Shown here: positions 1 to 9,222 of the stretch, one piece after another
Layout of the letters: each line of letters opens with the position of its first letter
Numbering within the stretch: position 1 is the stretch's first letter
Assembly (NCBI RefSeq): GCF_947499215.1
Contig: NZ_CANMNI010000003.1
Location: 62,001 to 126,000 of the forward strand
Direction of reading: 5' to 3'
Source: an uncultured Pontibacter sp.
GTDB lineage: Bacteria > Bacteroidota > Bacteroidia > Cytophagales > Hymenobacteraceae
DNA length: 64,000 bases
Notes under the pieces: model-generated
What the model was told of the DNA's origin: nothing
Databases searched by the model: none
What the model saw: only the letters and a program-made list of their open reading frames with translations
Translations under genes and position numbers: made by a program

Positions 1-2
1 GC

Positions 3-3000
3 TGGTTGGATATTTATAAAAATATTGCTGAGGGTCCCTATCTAGGAGCCAATGTGGTGGGTAAATACAGACAAGGGGTTAGTGCCTATCCTGATCTAAT
101 AAATGTATCAACAGAAGTGAATGCTGGTTTATCTATGATTACATTTTTTGGACATAGCTCAGCTTCAACTAGTGATCTTGAAATTGGCTTTGTGTCGCAA
201 AATGTATATGGTTATCGAAATAAGGGAAAATATCCCGTTATTTTGATGAATGGTTGTGGGACCGGAGACGCATTTATTTATAATTATAAGTCTTTTGGTG
301 AAGATTGGTTACTGACCCCTGATAGAGGTGCGATTTCATTTATTGCTCATGCTCATACAGGAGGAGACCACCCCTTGAACCATTACTCCCTAAATTACCA
401 CCAAGTAGCTTTTAAGGATGAAAAATTTTATGGAAGTACAATTGGTGAAATTCAAAAAGAAGCTGTTAGGCGTTCAGCTGACAAAGCTAATGATCAACAA
501 TATGTTGCCACTATGACCCAAATGGTGCTTCAAAGTGATCCAGTCATTAGGCCTTATGCACCCAGTAAGCCCGATTATGCTTTCAATAATTCAAGTTATT
601 CAATAAAGGATAAAAATGGTGATATAGCTATTTCTTTATCAGATCCATTAGTGTTAAGTGTAAATGCTGTAAACCACGGGAAGGCTATCCAAGATTCGAT
701 AAATGTATCTGTTAAGCGTATCCTGCCTAATGGTTCAGTGCTAAATCCTTATATTATCAAAGTAAAGCCTATTTATTTTAGTGATCAATTAGAATTGGCC
801 TTACCCAATACTGATACTACAGCATCAGGGATGAATAGGTTTGAAATCAAATTAGATGCTACAGATCAAATTGCAGAGCTTAGTGAAACTAATAATGTGC
901 TTCAATTACAACACTTTCTTCCTAAATCAGGAATCTCAGTATTAGCACCTATAAATTACTCCATCGTGAATAGCAGTAATGTGAATCTAATGGTGCAATC
1001 AACTCAAATGGGTTCTGAGCCTAAAGGAGTGTACTTCGAACTTGATACAACAACAACATTTTCCTCTGCTCTTAAGCGCTCTCATACAGCTGTTGCTAGT
1101 ATTATGCCTTCATGGGAAGTTAATTTACCTATTCAGCAAAATGCGGGAGATAGCACGGTCTTTTATTGGCGGGCTCGATTTGAAAATTACGCTCAAGGTG
1201 AAGATACAGTTTGGGTACAAAGCTCATTTAGGTATATACCTAATAACGATGGAGGATGGTCACAAAGTCATAAAGATCAATTCAAGGAGTCTGAAGTTGA
1301 TGGTGTTAGGATTAGGAATGGGGCAAATAACTGGGAGTTTGATCCATTATATGCTAACATTGAAATTCGGACAATAGGAGGTGATGTAAGGTACGGACAA
1401 CCTCCTTATGGTATATTCATAAATGGCACAGTAGCTTCACATAATGCATGCGGCAATTTTCAGGCATCGTCAGCCCCACGTATGTATTTTTTTATGCTTG
1501 ATAAAGAAACATTGGAAAGAAGTGTAGTGCCGGGATTTGCGGGCTGTAAATGGATACCAGATATGTATCAATTTGGAGATCTAAATAATCCTACAGTAAG
1601 GGCTAACATGCAGCGGTTTTTAGAAGGTATCCCTGAAGGAAATTATGTGTTAGCAATAAGTATGAATAAAGTACCTTTCGAAATTTTTTCACCTGAATTG
1701 AGAGCTGCTTTTAAAAGTATAGGATCAGATCTAATACCTAATGGTATAGTTAGTGGTAAACTGAAAAATGGTTATCCCTATGCTATAATTGGTCAAAAAG
1801 GAGCTACTAGTGCCATAGAAGAAAGTACGGCTAACTTAGATGATTCAACTTCGCCTACTAGTCAGGATATTTTGATTAGGACTACATTGCAGTCTAAAGT
1901 ACAAAAAGGCTCTATCACTTCTACTCTTATAGGTCCTGCCTTGAGTTGGGGTAGCCTACATTATAACATCGAACGGTATAAGACGGGTAATGATAGCTAC
2001 AAGCTGAGTCTATTTGGCATTGATGCTGAAGGAAATCGCGCGTTGTTGAATGATGAAGTAACATCGAAGACACTTGACTTGAGCCAAGTAAATGCAACTC
2101 AGTACCCCCATTTGCAGCTGCAGGCTCAGCTAACTGATACAGAAAACCGAACAGCGCCACAGTTGAAACAATGGATGGTTTATTATCAAGCAGCTCCAGA
2201 AGGGGTGATAAGGCCTGACTTGGTAGAAGTGAGTGAGAAAATTTTAACGAGACAAGCTGAGCGGGGTCGGATCGAAATGCCCATGGCTTTCCAGAATGTG
2301 ACGCCTTATGCGTTCCGCGACTCTATTACGGTAGAAGTGACTTTAACAGGCGAAGGAATGGAACCGCGGGTGTCACGGTTCAAAATTGAGGCCCTCGGAG
2401 GTAATAAAACAGCCATGTTCAGGTATACAATGTCTGCGCTCGAACTAGATGGCAACTATAAGCTGACCATGTACGTGAACCCGCAATTGCAGCCAGAACA
2501 ACAATACCAGAATAACATTTATGAAGTGAATTTTGCTGTGAAATCGAAATTACACCCAATAATGGATGTGGCTTTTGATGGGGTACATATCATGGATGGA
2601 GAACTAGTCTCGCCAAGCCCGCTGATTAGCATTACGATTAAAGATGAAAATAAGCATGTATTCTTAGAAAATGCAGATGCAATGCAGGTCACGCTTGATG
2701 GACCAAACATGCTCGATTATGACGTAATAAAATCTGCTAAGTCAACTGAACTAAGCATAAGCCCGGCCGATGAAAAGAATGACTTCCGGTTCGAATACAA
2801 ACCAGAACGCTTAGAAAATGGCATTTATACCCTAGAGGTAAAAGGAAAAGATGTTACAGGAAAAGATTCGGGTGTTTCTCCTTATAAAATCAGCTTCGAA
2901 GTAGAAAACGAGTCTAAGATTACTAACTTCTATCCATACCCAAACCCATTCTCTACGAAGACACAATTCATCTTCACCTTAACAGGCGGTGTGATTCCAG

Positions 3001-3263
3001 ACCAATTCAAAATCCAAATTATGACCGTGACAGGTAAAGTCGTGAAGGAAATCATGCGGGAGGAAATAGGGCCGATTCGTATTGGTAACAACAAAACGGA
3101 GTATGCCTGGGATGGCACCGATATGTATGGCGACAAACTAGCGAACGGTGTATACCTGTACCGTGTCGTGATGCCGAAAGAAGCTGAGGAAATGAAGCAT
3201 ATCTGGAAGAAAGGTGATAAAGGCTTTGTGAACGGCTACGGCAAGATTTACATTCTGCGTTAA
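3..3263 (+). CDS. Gingipain-like C25 peptidase (PorU2-like), T9SS cargo, 5' end outside window
   Basis: The reading frame is open from the first bases, so the N-terminus lies upstream. The visible 1,086 or so residues begin inside a C25 (gingipain/PorU) catalytic domain. A GHSS motif (His near residue 50) and NGCGTGD (Cys near residue 84) match the family's His/Cys dyad. A CARDB-like domain follows (about 190-305, ending in the typical SETNN turn), then beta-rich repeats. The C-terminus has YPYPNPF followed by a FlgD-like beta sandwich (WDGTDMYGDKLANGVYLYR), typical of T9SS type A sorting tails. Family knowledge: C25 proteins of this build act as surface proteases or sortase-like enzymes (PorU2) in Cytophagales. 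The first 1.9 kb is much more AT-rich than the rest of the gene. Family call is firm; sortase versus protease role is open. Confidence 0.85.
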   Translation, partial: WLDIYKNIAEGPYLGANVVGKYRQGVSAYPDLINVSTEVNAGLSMITFFGHSSASTSDLEIGFVSQNVYGYRNKGKYPVILMNGCGTGDAFIYNYKSFGEDWLLTPDRGAISFIAHAHTGGDHPLNHYSLNYHQVAFKDEKFYGSTIGEIQKEAVRRSADKANDQQYVATMTQMVLQSDPVIRPYAPSKPDYAFNNSSYSIKDKNGDIAISLSDPLVLSVNAVNHGKAIQDSINVSVKRILPNGSVLNPYIIKVKPIYFSDQLELALPNTDTTASGMNRFEIKLDATDQIAELSETNNVLQLQHFLPKSGISVLAPINYSIVNSSNVNLMVQSTQMGSEPKGVYFELDTTTTFSSALKRSHTAVASIMPSWEVNLPIQQNAGDSTVFYWRARFENYAQGEDTVWVQSSFRYIPNNDGGWSQSHKDQFKESEVDGVRIRNGANNWEFDPLYANIEIRTIGGDVRYGQPPYGIFINGTVASHNACGNFQASSAPRMYFFMLDKETLERSVVPGFAGCKWIPDMYQFGDLNNPTVRANMQRFLEGIPEGNYVLAISMNKVPFEIFSPELRAAFKSIGSDLIPNGIVSGKLKNGYPYAIIGQKGATSAIEESTANLDDSTSPTSQDILIRTTLQSKVQKGSITSTLIGPALSWGSLHYNIERYKTGNDSYKLSLFGIDAEGNRALLNDEVTSKTLDLSQVNATQYPHLQLQAQLTDTENRTAPQLKQWMVYYQAAPEGVIRPDLVEVSEKILTRQAERGRIEMPMAFQNVTPYAFRDSITVEVTLTGEGMEPRVSRFKIEALGGNKTAMFRYTMSALELDGNYKLTMYVNPQLQPEQQYQNNIYEVNFAVKSKLHPIMDVAFDGVHIMDGELVSPSPLISITIKDENKHVFLENADAMQVTLDGPNMLDYDVIKSAKSTELSISPADEKNDFRFEYKPERLENGIYTLEVKGKDVTGKDSGVSPYKISFEVENESKITNFYPYPNPFSTKTQFIFTLTGGVIPDQFKIQIMTVTGKVVKEIMREEIGPIRIGNNKTEYAWDGTDMYGDKLANGVYLYRVVMPKEAEEMKHIWKKGDKGFVNGYGKIYILR

Positions 3264-3290
3264 GGAAAATTAGCAGTACTTTCTCAATAT

Positions 3291-3321
3291 AAAAAAGGAG
3301 CACTATTAGGTGCTCTTTTTT
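3291..3321. terminator. Bidirectional terminator between C25 peptidase and folA
   Basis: Stem GAGCAC/GTGCTC with loop TATTAG-like bases is flanked by six A on the left and a T run on the right. It can stop transcription from both strands, and it lies between two convergent genes. Confidence 0.8.
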
Positions 3322-3339
3322 ATTAAAGCTTTACTTGGA

Positions 3340-3828
3340 TTACTTTCTTCGCAGTTCCTTAAAAGTATACCTATACTTATTTTTCTCATCTGGTTCGTGG
3401 CCTTCTGCACTTACTTCCTGCCATTCCTCTTCCTGTAACTCCGGAAAAAAAGTATCGCCATCAAAGCTATGATGCACCTTGGTCAGGTATAGCGTGTCCA
3501 CAAAGGGGAGGGCTTGCTTGTAAATTTCAGCGCCGCCGACAATGCTCACTTGCTCACTATCCAGCTCTTTACCTTTTGCAATCGCTTCTTCCACCGAATT
3601 CACTACGATGCAACCTTCCGCCTGATAGTTTTCCTGACGGGTGACAATGATAGTCGTGCGGCCGGGGAGGGGCTTGCCGATGGACTCGAACGTCTTGCGG
3701 CCCATAATCATGGGGTGGCCCATGGTCTTTTGCTTGAAATGGCGCAGGTCGGCGGGGAGGTGCCAGATCAGCTGGTTATCCTTTCCGATGACGTTGTTCT
3801 CGGCTATGGCGACGACGATGGCGATCAT
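3340..3828 (-). CDS. folA: Dihydrofolate reductase
   Basis: A 162-residue type I dihydrofolate reductase, the usual length. It reduces dihydrofolate to tetrahydrofolate with NADPH in the cytosol. Visible motifs: N-terminal IVVAIAENNVIGKDNQLIWHLP with the substrate-binding segment, MGRKTFESIG and LPGRTTIIVTR of the NADPH site, and SIVGGAEIYKQALP. The ATG overlaps the fmt stop codon in ATGA (4 nt), so the two are translationally coupled. The link is metabolic: tetrahydrofolate supplies the formyl donor used by Fmt. Last gene of a minus-strand operon ending at the terminator just downstream. Confidence 0.97.
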   Translation of the reverse strand: MIAIVVAIAENNVIGKDNQLIWHLPADLRHFKQKTMGHPMIMGRKTFESIGKPLPGRTTIIVTRQENYQAEGCIVVNSVEEAIAKGKELDSEQVSIVGGAEIYKQALPFVDTLYLTKVHHSFDGDTFFPELQEEEWQEVSAEGHEPDEKNKYRYTFKELRRK

Positions 3829-4760
3829 ACTTGCTCTGTTTTAAAGGTATACCCCCGCAACAAATCCTGTACCGGCATGCGCTTTTTACCTTCCATCTGG
3901 AGGTCCAGAATCGAGAGGGCGCCTGCAGCAGTCTGCACGTGCAGGTAGGACTTGTTGTCAGTTTTAATTTGACCCGGTGCTAGGGTATAAGCAGTATTCT
4001 CCAACACTTCCGTTTTGAAAATCTTAAACGTCTTACCATCGAATCGGGTCCATGCTGCCGGGTAGGGGGAGAGGCCGCGGATGAAGTTGCGCACCTGATG
4101 GGCAGGCTGGTTCCAGTTTATCTCGCAGGTCTCCTTGAAGATTTTTGGCGCATGCTTTGTTTCGGCAGAAGTTAGCTGGGGCTGTGGTTGCACTTCGCCG
4201 CGCTCAATGGCCTGCACCGTGCGTACCGCCAGCTCGGCCCCTTTGTGCGTTAGTTTTTCATACATGCTGCCGAAATCATCCTCTTCCAGAATCGGCACAC
4301 GGTCTTGGAAAATCAGGTCGCCCGTGTCGATTTCGTGCTTGAGGAAAAAGGAGGTGACGCCTGTTTCTTTCTCGCCGTTGATGATGGCCCAGTTGATAGG
4401 CGCGGCGCCGCGGTATTGTGGAAGCAAGGACCCGTGTATGTTGAAAGAACCCAGCTCTGGCATAGCCCACACCACTTCGGGAAGCATGCGAAACGCCACG
4501 ATAATCTGTAGGTTGGCCTTGTAGCTGCCCAATTCTTCCAGAAAAGTCTCTGACTTCAGGTTGGTCGGTTGCAGTACAGGTATACCTTGCGACACGGCGT
4601 ACTCCTTCACAGGCGATTGCTGTATCTTCTGGCCACGTCCCGCTGGTTTGTCGGGTGCCGTGATAACAGCTACTACATTATAATTATGTTCAACGAGTGC
4701 TTGCAGGGTAGGCACCGCAAAGTCAGGCGTACCCATGAACACGATTCGCAGTTCAGGCAT
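3825..4760 (-). CDS. fmt: Methionyl-tRNA formyltransferase
   Basis: About 311 residues. Transfers a formyl group from 10-formyl-THF to the initiator Met-tRNA. The N-terminus ELRIVFMGTPDFAVPTL and the folate/catalytic segment SLLPQYRGAAPINWAI with the downstream GVTSFFLKHEIDTGD match the family; the C-terminal tRNA-binding domain follows (FIRGLSPYPAAW). I placed the start at the ATG at 4760 because the in-frame codon further upstream (4772) is a TTG inside the stop region of the preceding gene. It sits 4 nt after the upstream stop and overlaps folA by 4 nt, so namZ-like, fmt and folA form one operon. Confidence 0.97.
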   Translation of the reverse strand: MPELRIVFMGTPDFAVPTLQALVEHNYNVVAVITAPDKPAGRGQKIQQSPVKEYAVSQGIPVLQPTNLKSETFLEELGSYKANLQIIVAFRMLPEVVWAMPELGSFNIHGSLLPQYRGAAPINWAIINGEKETGVTSFFLKHEIDTGDLIFQDRVPILEEDDFGSMYEKLTHKGAELAVRTVQAIERGEVQPQPQLTSAETKHAPKIFKETCEINWNQPAHQVRNFIRGLSPYPAAWTRFDGKTFKIFKTEVLENTAYTLAPGQIKTDNKSYLHVQTAAGALSILDLQMEGKKRMPVQDLLRGYTFKTEQV

Positions 4761-4764
4761 GGTT

Positions 4765-5994
4765 CTATTCAAAATCAGGGTATAGCAAATAGTTTTTGCG
4801 GAGCACTTTGTAGTCCGACAGCTCCGGCTCCCAGCTGGCTCTTATTTCAGTTTCGGTTCTGCCGGCAATCACTTGCTTGCGCAGCTCCGAAGTGCCCGCT
4901 AGTTTCTCGAAGAAGTTGTTGAAGAACTTGTCCTTGTTCGATGAGTTGTTATACATCTCCAACAGGTATTTCAGCGTGAACGGCTGTGCATGCGACACGT
5001 CCGTCAAATCCATGCCGTAGCATTTCACGCCTTTATGCGGAGGATCAGTGGCTCCCGGTGTACTAACTGGTGTAAACGAGAAGTCTTTCTTCTGGTAAAA
5101 CGGCGAGCCAATCACCTGAAACGGCGTTGGCGTACCACGGCCAACGCTCACGTTTGTTCCCTCAAAGAAACAGATAGACGGGTATAGCGCGATGGACTGT
5201 GGATTTGGCAGGTTCGGAGAAGGACGGACCGGCAGCTCGTAGGCCATCGTGTGGTCGTAGTTCTCCATTTTGATGACGGTCAGGTCGCAGCTTCTTTCGC
5301 CCTCCAGCCATTTCTCGCCGTTAATCATATCAGCCAGTTCGCCCACCGTAAGGCCGTGCACAATCGGAATCGGGTGCATGCCCACAAAGGACTTGTGCTC
5401 CATCTCCAAAACAGGGCCGTCTACGTAGTGACCGTTCGGGTTCGGGCGGTCGAGCACGAGCATGGACTTACCGTTTTCGGCACAGGCTTCCATGGCATAG
5501 TGCATGGTGCTGATGTAAGTATAGAAGCGCGTGCCCACGTCCTGAATGTCGAATACGAGCACGTCGAGGTTCTGCATTTGCGCTTTAGAAGGCTTTTTGT
5601 TGCTGCCGTAGAGCGAGATAATCGGCAGGCCCGTTTTGGTATCCTTCGCGTCTTTTATGTGCGCACCTGCGTCGGCCTCACCACGGAAACCGTGCTCTGG
5701 CGCAAAAATCGTGGTCACTTCCACGCCACGGCTAATCAGGGTGTCCACAAGGTGAGCGTTGCCAACCATCGAAGTCTGGTTCACGACCATGCCTACCCGC
5801 TTGCCCTCCAAGTGCTTCAAATAGCGGTCGAGTTGCTCGGCACCTAAGGCCAATGGTTTCATGGCAGGAACTTGGGTGGTTTCTTCGGTAGCTGGTGCGT
5901 TTTGCTCAGCGGCGGTGGCAGGCGCCTGTTTCGGTGCGCAGCCATTAAAGCTGAGCATAAGGGCGCTGCAAAGTATAGCAAGTGGTTGTATCAT
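4765..5994 (-). CDS. DUF1343 / NamZ-like exo-beta-N-acetylmuramidase lipoprotein
   Basis: 409 residues. The first 20 residues are hydrophobic and end in the lipobox SFNGC, so this is a predicted lipoprotein. The rest is a DUF1343 protein: MVVNQTSMV, FAPEHGFRGEADAG, DIQDVGTRFYTYISTM and DRPNPNG are the conserved blocks. Family knowledge: the Bacillus member NamZ (GH171) removes terminal MurNAc from peptidoglycan fragments, so a role in wall turnover or muropeptide recycling is likely. First gene of the operon with fmt and folA. A low-complexity Ala/Pro/Glu stretch of about 25 residues tethers the domain to the membrane. Confidence 0.85.
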   Translation of the reverse strand: MIQPLAILCSALMLSFNGCAPKQAPATAAEQNAPATEETTQVPAMKPLALGAEQLDRYLKHLEGKRVGMVVNQTSMVGNAHLVDTLISRGVEVTTIFAPEHGFRGEADAGAHIKDAKDTKTGLPIISLYGSNKKPSKAQMQNLDVLVFDIQDVGTRFYTYISTMHYAMEACAENGKSMLVLDRPNPNGHYVDGPVLEMEHKSFVGMHPIPIVHGLTVGELADMINGEKWLEGERSCDLTVIKMENYDHTMAYELPVRPSPNLPNPQSIALYPSICFFEGTNVSVGRGTPTPFQVIGSPFYQKKDFSFTPVSTPGATDPPHKGVKCYGMDLTDVSHAQPFTLKYLLEMYNNSSNKDKFFNNFFEKLAGTSELRKQVIAGRTETEIRASWEPELSDYKVLRKNYLLYPDFE

Positions 5995-6105
5995 CGGTGT
6001 TGATTTTTCAGGGCCGCGTTTGGAGATTCGCTCACAAAAACGAAACTTTAACAGGCTCTAAGTCAAAATTCATACCTATCTTTAAGGCAGTTTAGACGCA
6101 AGCGA

Positions 6106-7320
6106 GTGAACGTATCCAAATTCATATCTGATAAGATTTCCGAAGTGCAGGCTGGTTCTTTCACCACGTCTGTGACAAAAATAGCAATTATAAGCATAGC
6201 TGCAGGCATTGCCATCATGATTGTGTCGTTTGCGATTCTGGAAGGCTTCCGCGACGAGATACGGAACAAGATTTTCAGCTTCGGCGCGCACTTGCAAATC
6301 AGCAAGTACGACACCAACAATTCGTTTGAGGGTGCACCTATCAGCACGGCTACAGGTATAAACAGCACCGAAGAAATAGCGGGAATCTACCACATCCAAG
6401 GATTCGCCCGCAAAACCGCTATCATTAAAACCGAAGATGAAGTGCTGGGCGTGGTGATGAAAGGCGTGGACAAAGACTACGACCTGAGCGCCATGCAGGC
6501 CAATTTAGACGAAGGCGGTGTGGTGAGTTTTACTGATACAGCTTCTTCCAAAGACGTCATGCTTAGTCGGAAAATTGCCAATAAGCTCCGCCTGAAAGTG
6601 GGGGACGAGGCGATTTTCTACTTCATTCAGAACCCGCCTCGAGCCAGAAAACTGAAGGTAGCCGGTGTGTTCAACACAGGACTGGAGGAGTTTGACGAGG
6701 TGTTTGTCATCGGCGACCTGCAACTGATTCGCGAGCTCAACAACTGGCCCGATACCTTGGTGGGCGGTGTGGAGATTTTGCTGAAGGATTTCGAACAGAT
6801 TGACATGGTGGCCGACCAAGTGTTTGACCAGATGAACTACGACCTCCAGCTCGAGAAAATCACCGACCGCCATGCCCAGCTTTTCGATTGGCTGCAACTG
6901 TTGCGCAAGAACGTGGTCATCTTTTTGGTGCTGATTATTTTCGTGGCAACCTTCAACATGGTGTCCACGGTGTTTATCATGATTATCGAGCGCATCAGCA
7001 TGATTGGCGTGCTCAAAGCCATCGGCGCCACCGATGCCCAGATACGGCAGATTTTCTATTTCCGCGGCCTGAGCCTGACGCTCAAAGGTATGCTGTGGGG
7101 CAACATCATCGGCTTGGGCTTCTGCGTCATCCAGTACTACTTCCAGGTCATCCCGCTCGACCCCGAAAACTACTACATGGACACCGTTCCCATCAGCTGG
7201 AACTTCGGTATCATCATCGCTCTGAACGTGATTACCCTCGTGATGACCATGCTCGCCATTCTTATACCCGCCGCCATGGTCGCTCGCATTAAGCCTGTGA
7301 GAGCGATTAAGTTTGACTAG
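6106..7320 (+). CDS. LolC/LolE-type ABC transporter permease (MacB/FtsX family)
   Basis: 404 residues with the classic layout: one N-terminal membrane helix (about 25-47), a large periplasmic MacB-type domain (about 50-260), then three C-terminal helices of an FtsX domain (about 270-400), including the MIERISMIGVLKAIGATDAQI coupling segment and the ending PVRAIKFD. Proteins of this type extract lipoproteins from the inner membrane together with a LolD ATPase. No ATPase gene is nearby, so it must pair with one encoded elsewhere. The start is a GTG; no in-frame ATG precedes it in the 45 codons checked. It is divergent from the namZ-like operon. Confidence 0.85.
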   Translation: MNVSKFISDKISEVQAGSFTTSVTKIAIISIAAGIAIMIVSFAILEGFRDEIRNKIFSFGAHLQISKYDTNNSFEGAPISTATGINSTEEIAGIYHIQGFARKTAIIKTEDEVLGVVMKGVDKDYDLSAMQANLDEGGVVSFTDTASSKDVMLSRKIANKLRLKVGDEAIFYFIQNPPRARKLKVAGVFNTGLEEFDEVFVIGDLQLIRELNNWPDTLVGGVEILLKDFEQIDMVADQVFDQMNYDLQLEKITDRHAQLFDWLQLLRKNVVIFLVLIIFVATFNMVSTVFIMIIERISMIGVLKAIGATDAQIRQIFYFRGLSLTLKGMLWGNIIGLGFCVIQYYFQVIPLDPENYYMDTVPISWNFGIIIALNVITLVMTMLAILIPAAMVARIKPVRAIKFD

Positions 7321-7349
7321 AGGGAGGTTATACCCTGATTAGGCGGCAT

Positions 7350-7733
7350 ATGAAAATCTTCCTCTTAGTTTCTATTATCGGTTTTATAGCTTTTGGATGT
7401 AGTAAAAATATTACTCGTTCAAAGATTGGTAAATCTATTTTAGTAATAAGAAGAGTAGGAGCAATGGATACTTTAACAGTCAATGTATCCGGCAAAGTAT
7501 TTTCACTTCTTTCGAAGTCAAGTATATCAGAGGCTGACGTAAGATTGACTAATAAAGAATATTCATTTTCTAGAACTTCTAATAAAGATGGTGAATTTGA
7601 ATTTTCAAATATTCCATCGGGGAGATATCAAATTACAAGTAAATTTATTGGACACTACAGATTGACTGATTCAGTAGAGTTTAAAACAGGAGAAATAGTT
7701 GATATAGAAATTAAGCTGTGGGCCGGCTACTAA
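7350..7733 (+). CDS. Small AT-rich lipoprotein with carboxypeptidase regulatory-like domain
   Basis: 127 residues. The N-terminus is a lipoprotein signal (hydrophobic stretch ending AFGC). Residues about 45-125 form a beta-sandwich of the CarboxypepD_reg type (VSGKVFS...ISEADVRLTNKEYSFSRTSNKDGEFEFSNIPSGRYQI), common as an N-terminal cap on TonB receptors but here standing alone. No catalytic motif. The gene is notably AT-rich (the line at 7561-7620 has 16 G/C of 60), unlike the flanking genes, which suggests recent acquisition or relaxed selection. Function unknown. Confidence 0.7.
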   Translation: MKIFLLVSIIGFIAFGCSKNITRSKIGKSILVIRRVGAMDTLTVNVSGKVFSLLSKSSISEADVRLTNKEYSFSRTSNKDGEFEFSNIPSGRYQITSKFIGHYRLTDSVEFKTGEIVDIEIKLWAGY

Positions 7734-7842
7734 AGATACTCCGCTCAAAACTCTGTGAACTCTAGCTTCGGCAGTTTGCCTTGCTACAATTGGTGTCTAC
7801 CTTAAACAACTGTTAGGATGTCTACAAAGCGAGAAGAGATAG

Positions 7843-8157
7843 ATGACTTGTTTAGCGTGCAAATACTTTGAATTCTTAGACACAAGTAAAAACCTGATTC
7901 AACGGGAAACTATAGATAAGTTTACTTCAAACCCTAAGGTTATAGAAGCTCTCGGTCTTGACATTCAGAGGTTTGAATTTACTCCTCCAAATAAGTATCT
8001 CTTCTATTGCAATGGCTATGACAAAGTCGGAGGTGGTGAACTTGCTATAACAGCGGATAGGTTTCAACTATTTGATAAACATAGTTATGAGATTACTTTG
8101 GATAATATGAAAATCTGGAGTGAGGAATGGTGGTCGAAGATATTTGATAAGGAGTAA
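7843..8157 (+). CDS. Hypothetical protein, 104 residues, AT-rich
   Basis: No family recognised. The ATG follows an in-frame TAG directly, so the protein cannot be longer in this frame. The sequence starts MTCLACKYFEF and ends with a Trp-rich segment (WSEEWWSKIF); no signal peptide or membrane helix is seen. A second ATG at 7818 reads 17 codons in another frame (MSTKREEIDDLF...), so the gene could also be the remains of a longer frameshifted one. AT-rich like the gene before it. Low confidence that it is functional. Confidence 0.4.
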   Translation: MTCLACKYFEFLDTSKNLIQRETIDKFTSNPKVIEALGLDIQRFEFTPPNKYLFYCNGYDKVGGGELAITADRFQLFDKHSYEITLDNMKIWSEEWWSKIFDKE

Positions 8158-8211
8158 GATATTAATCACATTAAAAAGAACTTAGAACAAACCTAGATAA
8201 AGCATACCCAC

Positions 8212-8245
8212 AAAAAACGGCGGCCCATCCCTGAGCCGCCGTTTC
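8212..8245 (-). terminator. Terminator of the mscS-family gene
   Basis: Strong stem ACGGCGGC/GCCGCCGT followed, on the minus strand, by a run of T. It lies 27 nt beyond the stop codon of the MscS gene and faces the AT-rich gene from the other side. Confidence 0.85.
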
Positions 8246-8271
8246 CATTTCCAATAATATATTACTACAAG

Positions 8272-9132
8272 CTATACCTGCGGCACCGCTTTCGGAGCCT
8301 GCCCATTACTTGAGTTTCCACCCACCATCTCTCTTCGTGGCACTGGCATTTGGATACCTTGCTCTTCGAAAGCGGACTTGGAGCGTTCGTTCATGTCCCA
8401 GAAGAAGGACCAGAAATTCTCTTTGTTCACCCATGTGCGCACACTCAACGTGAGAGAGTGCTCGGCAAAATCGGTTACGACAATTACTGGTGCCGGATCA
8501 GGCAATACTCTTTCATCAGCGTTGATGAGATCCTGCAGGATTTGGCGCACTTTGCCGATGTCGTTGTTCACCGATACGGCAAACTTCAGCTCTACGCGGC
8601 GGGTCTTTTCAATGGTAAAGTTCACCACCACACTGTTGGCTAGCGGACCGTTGGGTATAAAAATCGTTTTGTTGTCAGGCGTTTTCAATACTGTGTTGAA
8701 GATGTTAATCATGTCCACGGTACCTCCCTGTCCCTGCGCTTCGATGTAGTCGCCTACGCGGAAAGGCTTGATGGTAAGAATCAGTACGCCACCTGCAAAG
8801 TTGGAAAGGCTGCCTTGCAAGGCCAGACCAATGGCCAGACCCGCTGAACCAAGTATTGCGATAAACGAAGTCATCTCGACACCTAGCTGCGCAATCACCA
8901 GAATAATCAAGAGTACGCGCATCACAACGGCCAGCACACTCTTCAGGAACGGACGCAGCGATACGTCCACGTCTTTCTTCACCATCAGGTTAAACACCAT
9001 GCGGTTTATCCAATTGATGACCCAAAGGCCGACTAAAAGGGTGATGATAGCGGCTACCAGACGCATGCCGTAGAGCATGACAAAATTGGTGACGGTGGCG
9101 CTGTAAGCTTCGAAATTAAAGAGTTCAGACAT
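8272..9132 (-). CDS. MscS-family mechanosensitive channel
   Basis: 286 residues. Three predicted helices (about 15-45, 60-85, 90-115) and the pore-lining segment GSAGLAIGLALQGSLSNFAGGVLIL, typical of MscS TM3. It is followed by the beta domain (PFRVGDYIEAQGQGGTV) and the C-terminal alpha/beta vestibule. Protects cells from hypo-osmotic shock by opening under membrane tension. I chose the ATG at 9132 (MSELFNFE) because an upstream in-frame GTG at 9168 lies inside the terminator of the next gene. The last 20 residues are a short polar tail. Confidence 0.93.
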   Translation of the reverse strand: MSELFNFEAYSATVTNFVMLYGMRLVAAIITLLVGLWVINWINRMVFNLMVKKDVDVSLRPFLKSVLAVVMRVLLIILVIAQLGVEMTSFIAILGSAGLAIGLALQGSLSNFAGGVLILTIKPFRVGDYIEAQGQGGTVDMINIFNTVLKTPDNKTIFIPNGPLANSVVVNFTIEKTRRVELKFAVSVNNDIGKVRQILQDLINADERVLPDPAPVIVVTDFAEHSLTLSVRTWVNKENFWSFFWDMNERSKSAFEEQGIQMPVPRREMVGGNSSNGQAPKAVPQV

Positions 9133-9152
9133 AAGGGTTGTCGTGGGTAAAA

Positions 9153-9189
9153 CAAAAAACTCTGGCACCTATGCGAGGGTACCAGAGTT
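9153..9189 (-). terminator. Terminator of the M23 peptidase gene
   Basis: Stem ACTCTGG/CCAGAGT with a 16-nt loop; on the minus strand the stem is followed by TTTTTTGTTTT. It separates the M23 gene from the downstream MscS gene, and supports the later start of MscS. Confidence 0.8.
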
Positions 9190-9222
9190 CAAATTTGGTC
9201 AATTTTTAGGGCAAAGGCAAAA

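Noticed and set aside
5251..5847. Open frame of 198 codons on the plus strand across the namZ-like gene
   Set aside because: Antisense to a well-conserved DUF1343 gene; Val/His-rich shadow product.
7818..7868. Short frame MSTKREEIDDLF... before the 104-residue hypothetical gene
   Set aside because: Only 17 codons. It could be the start of a frameshifted longer gene, but I cannot show it without homologues.
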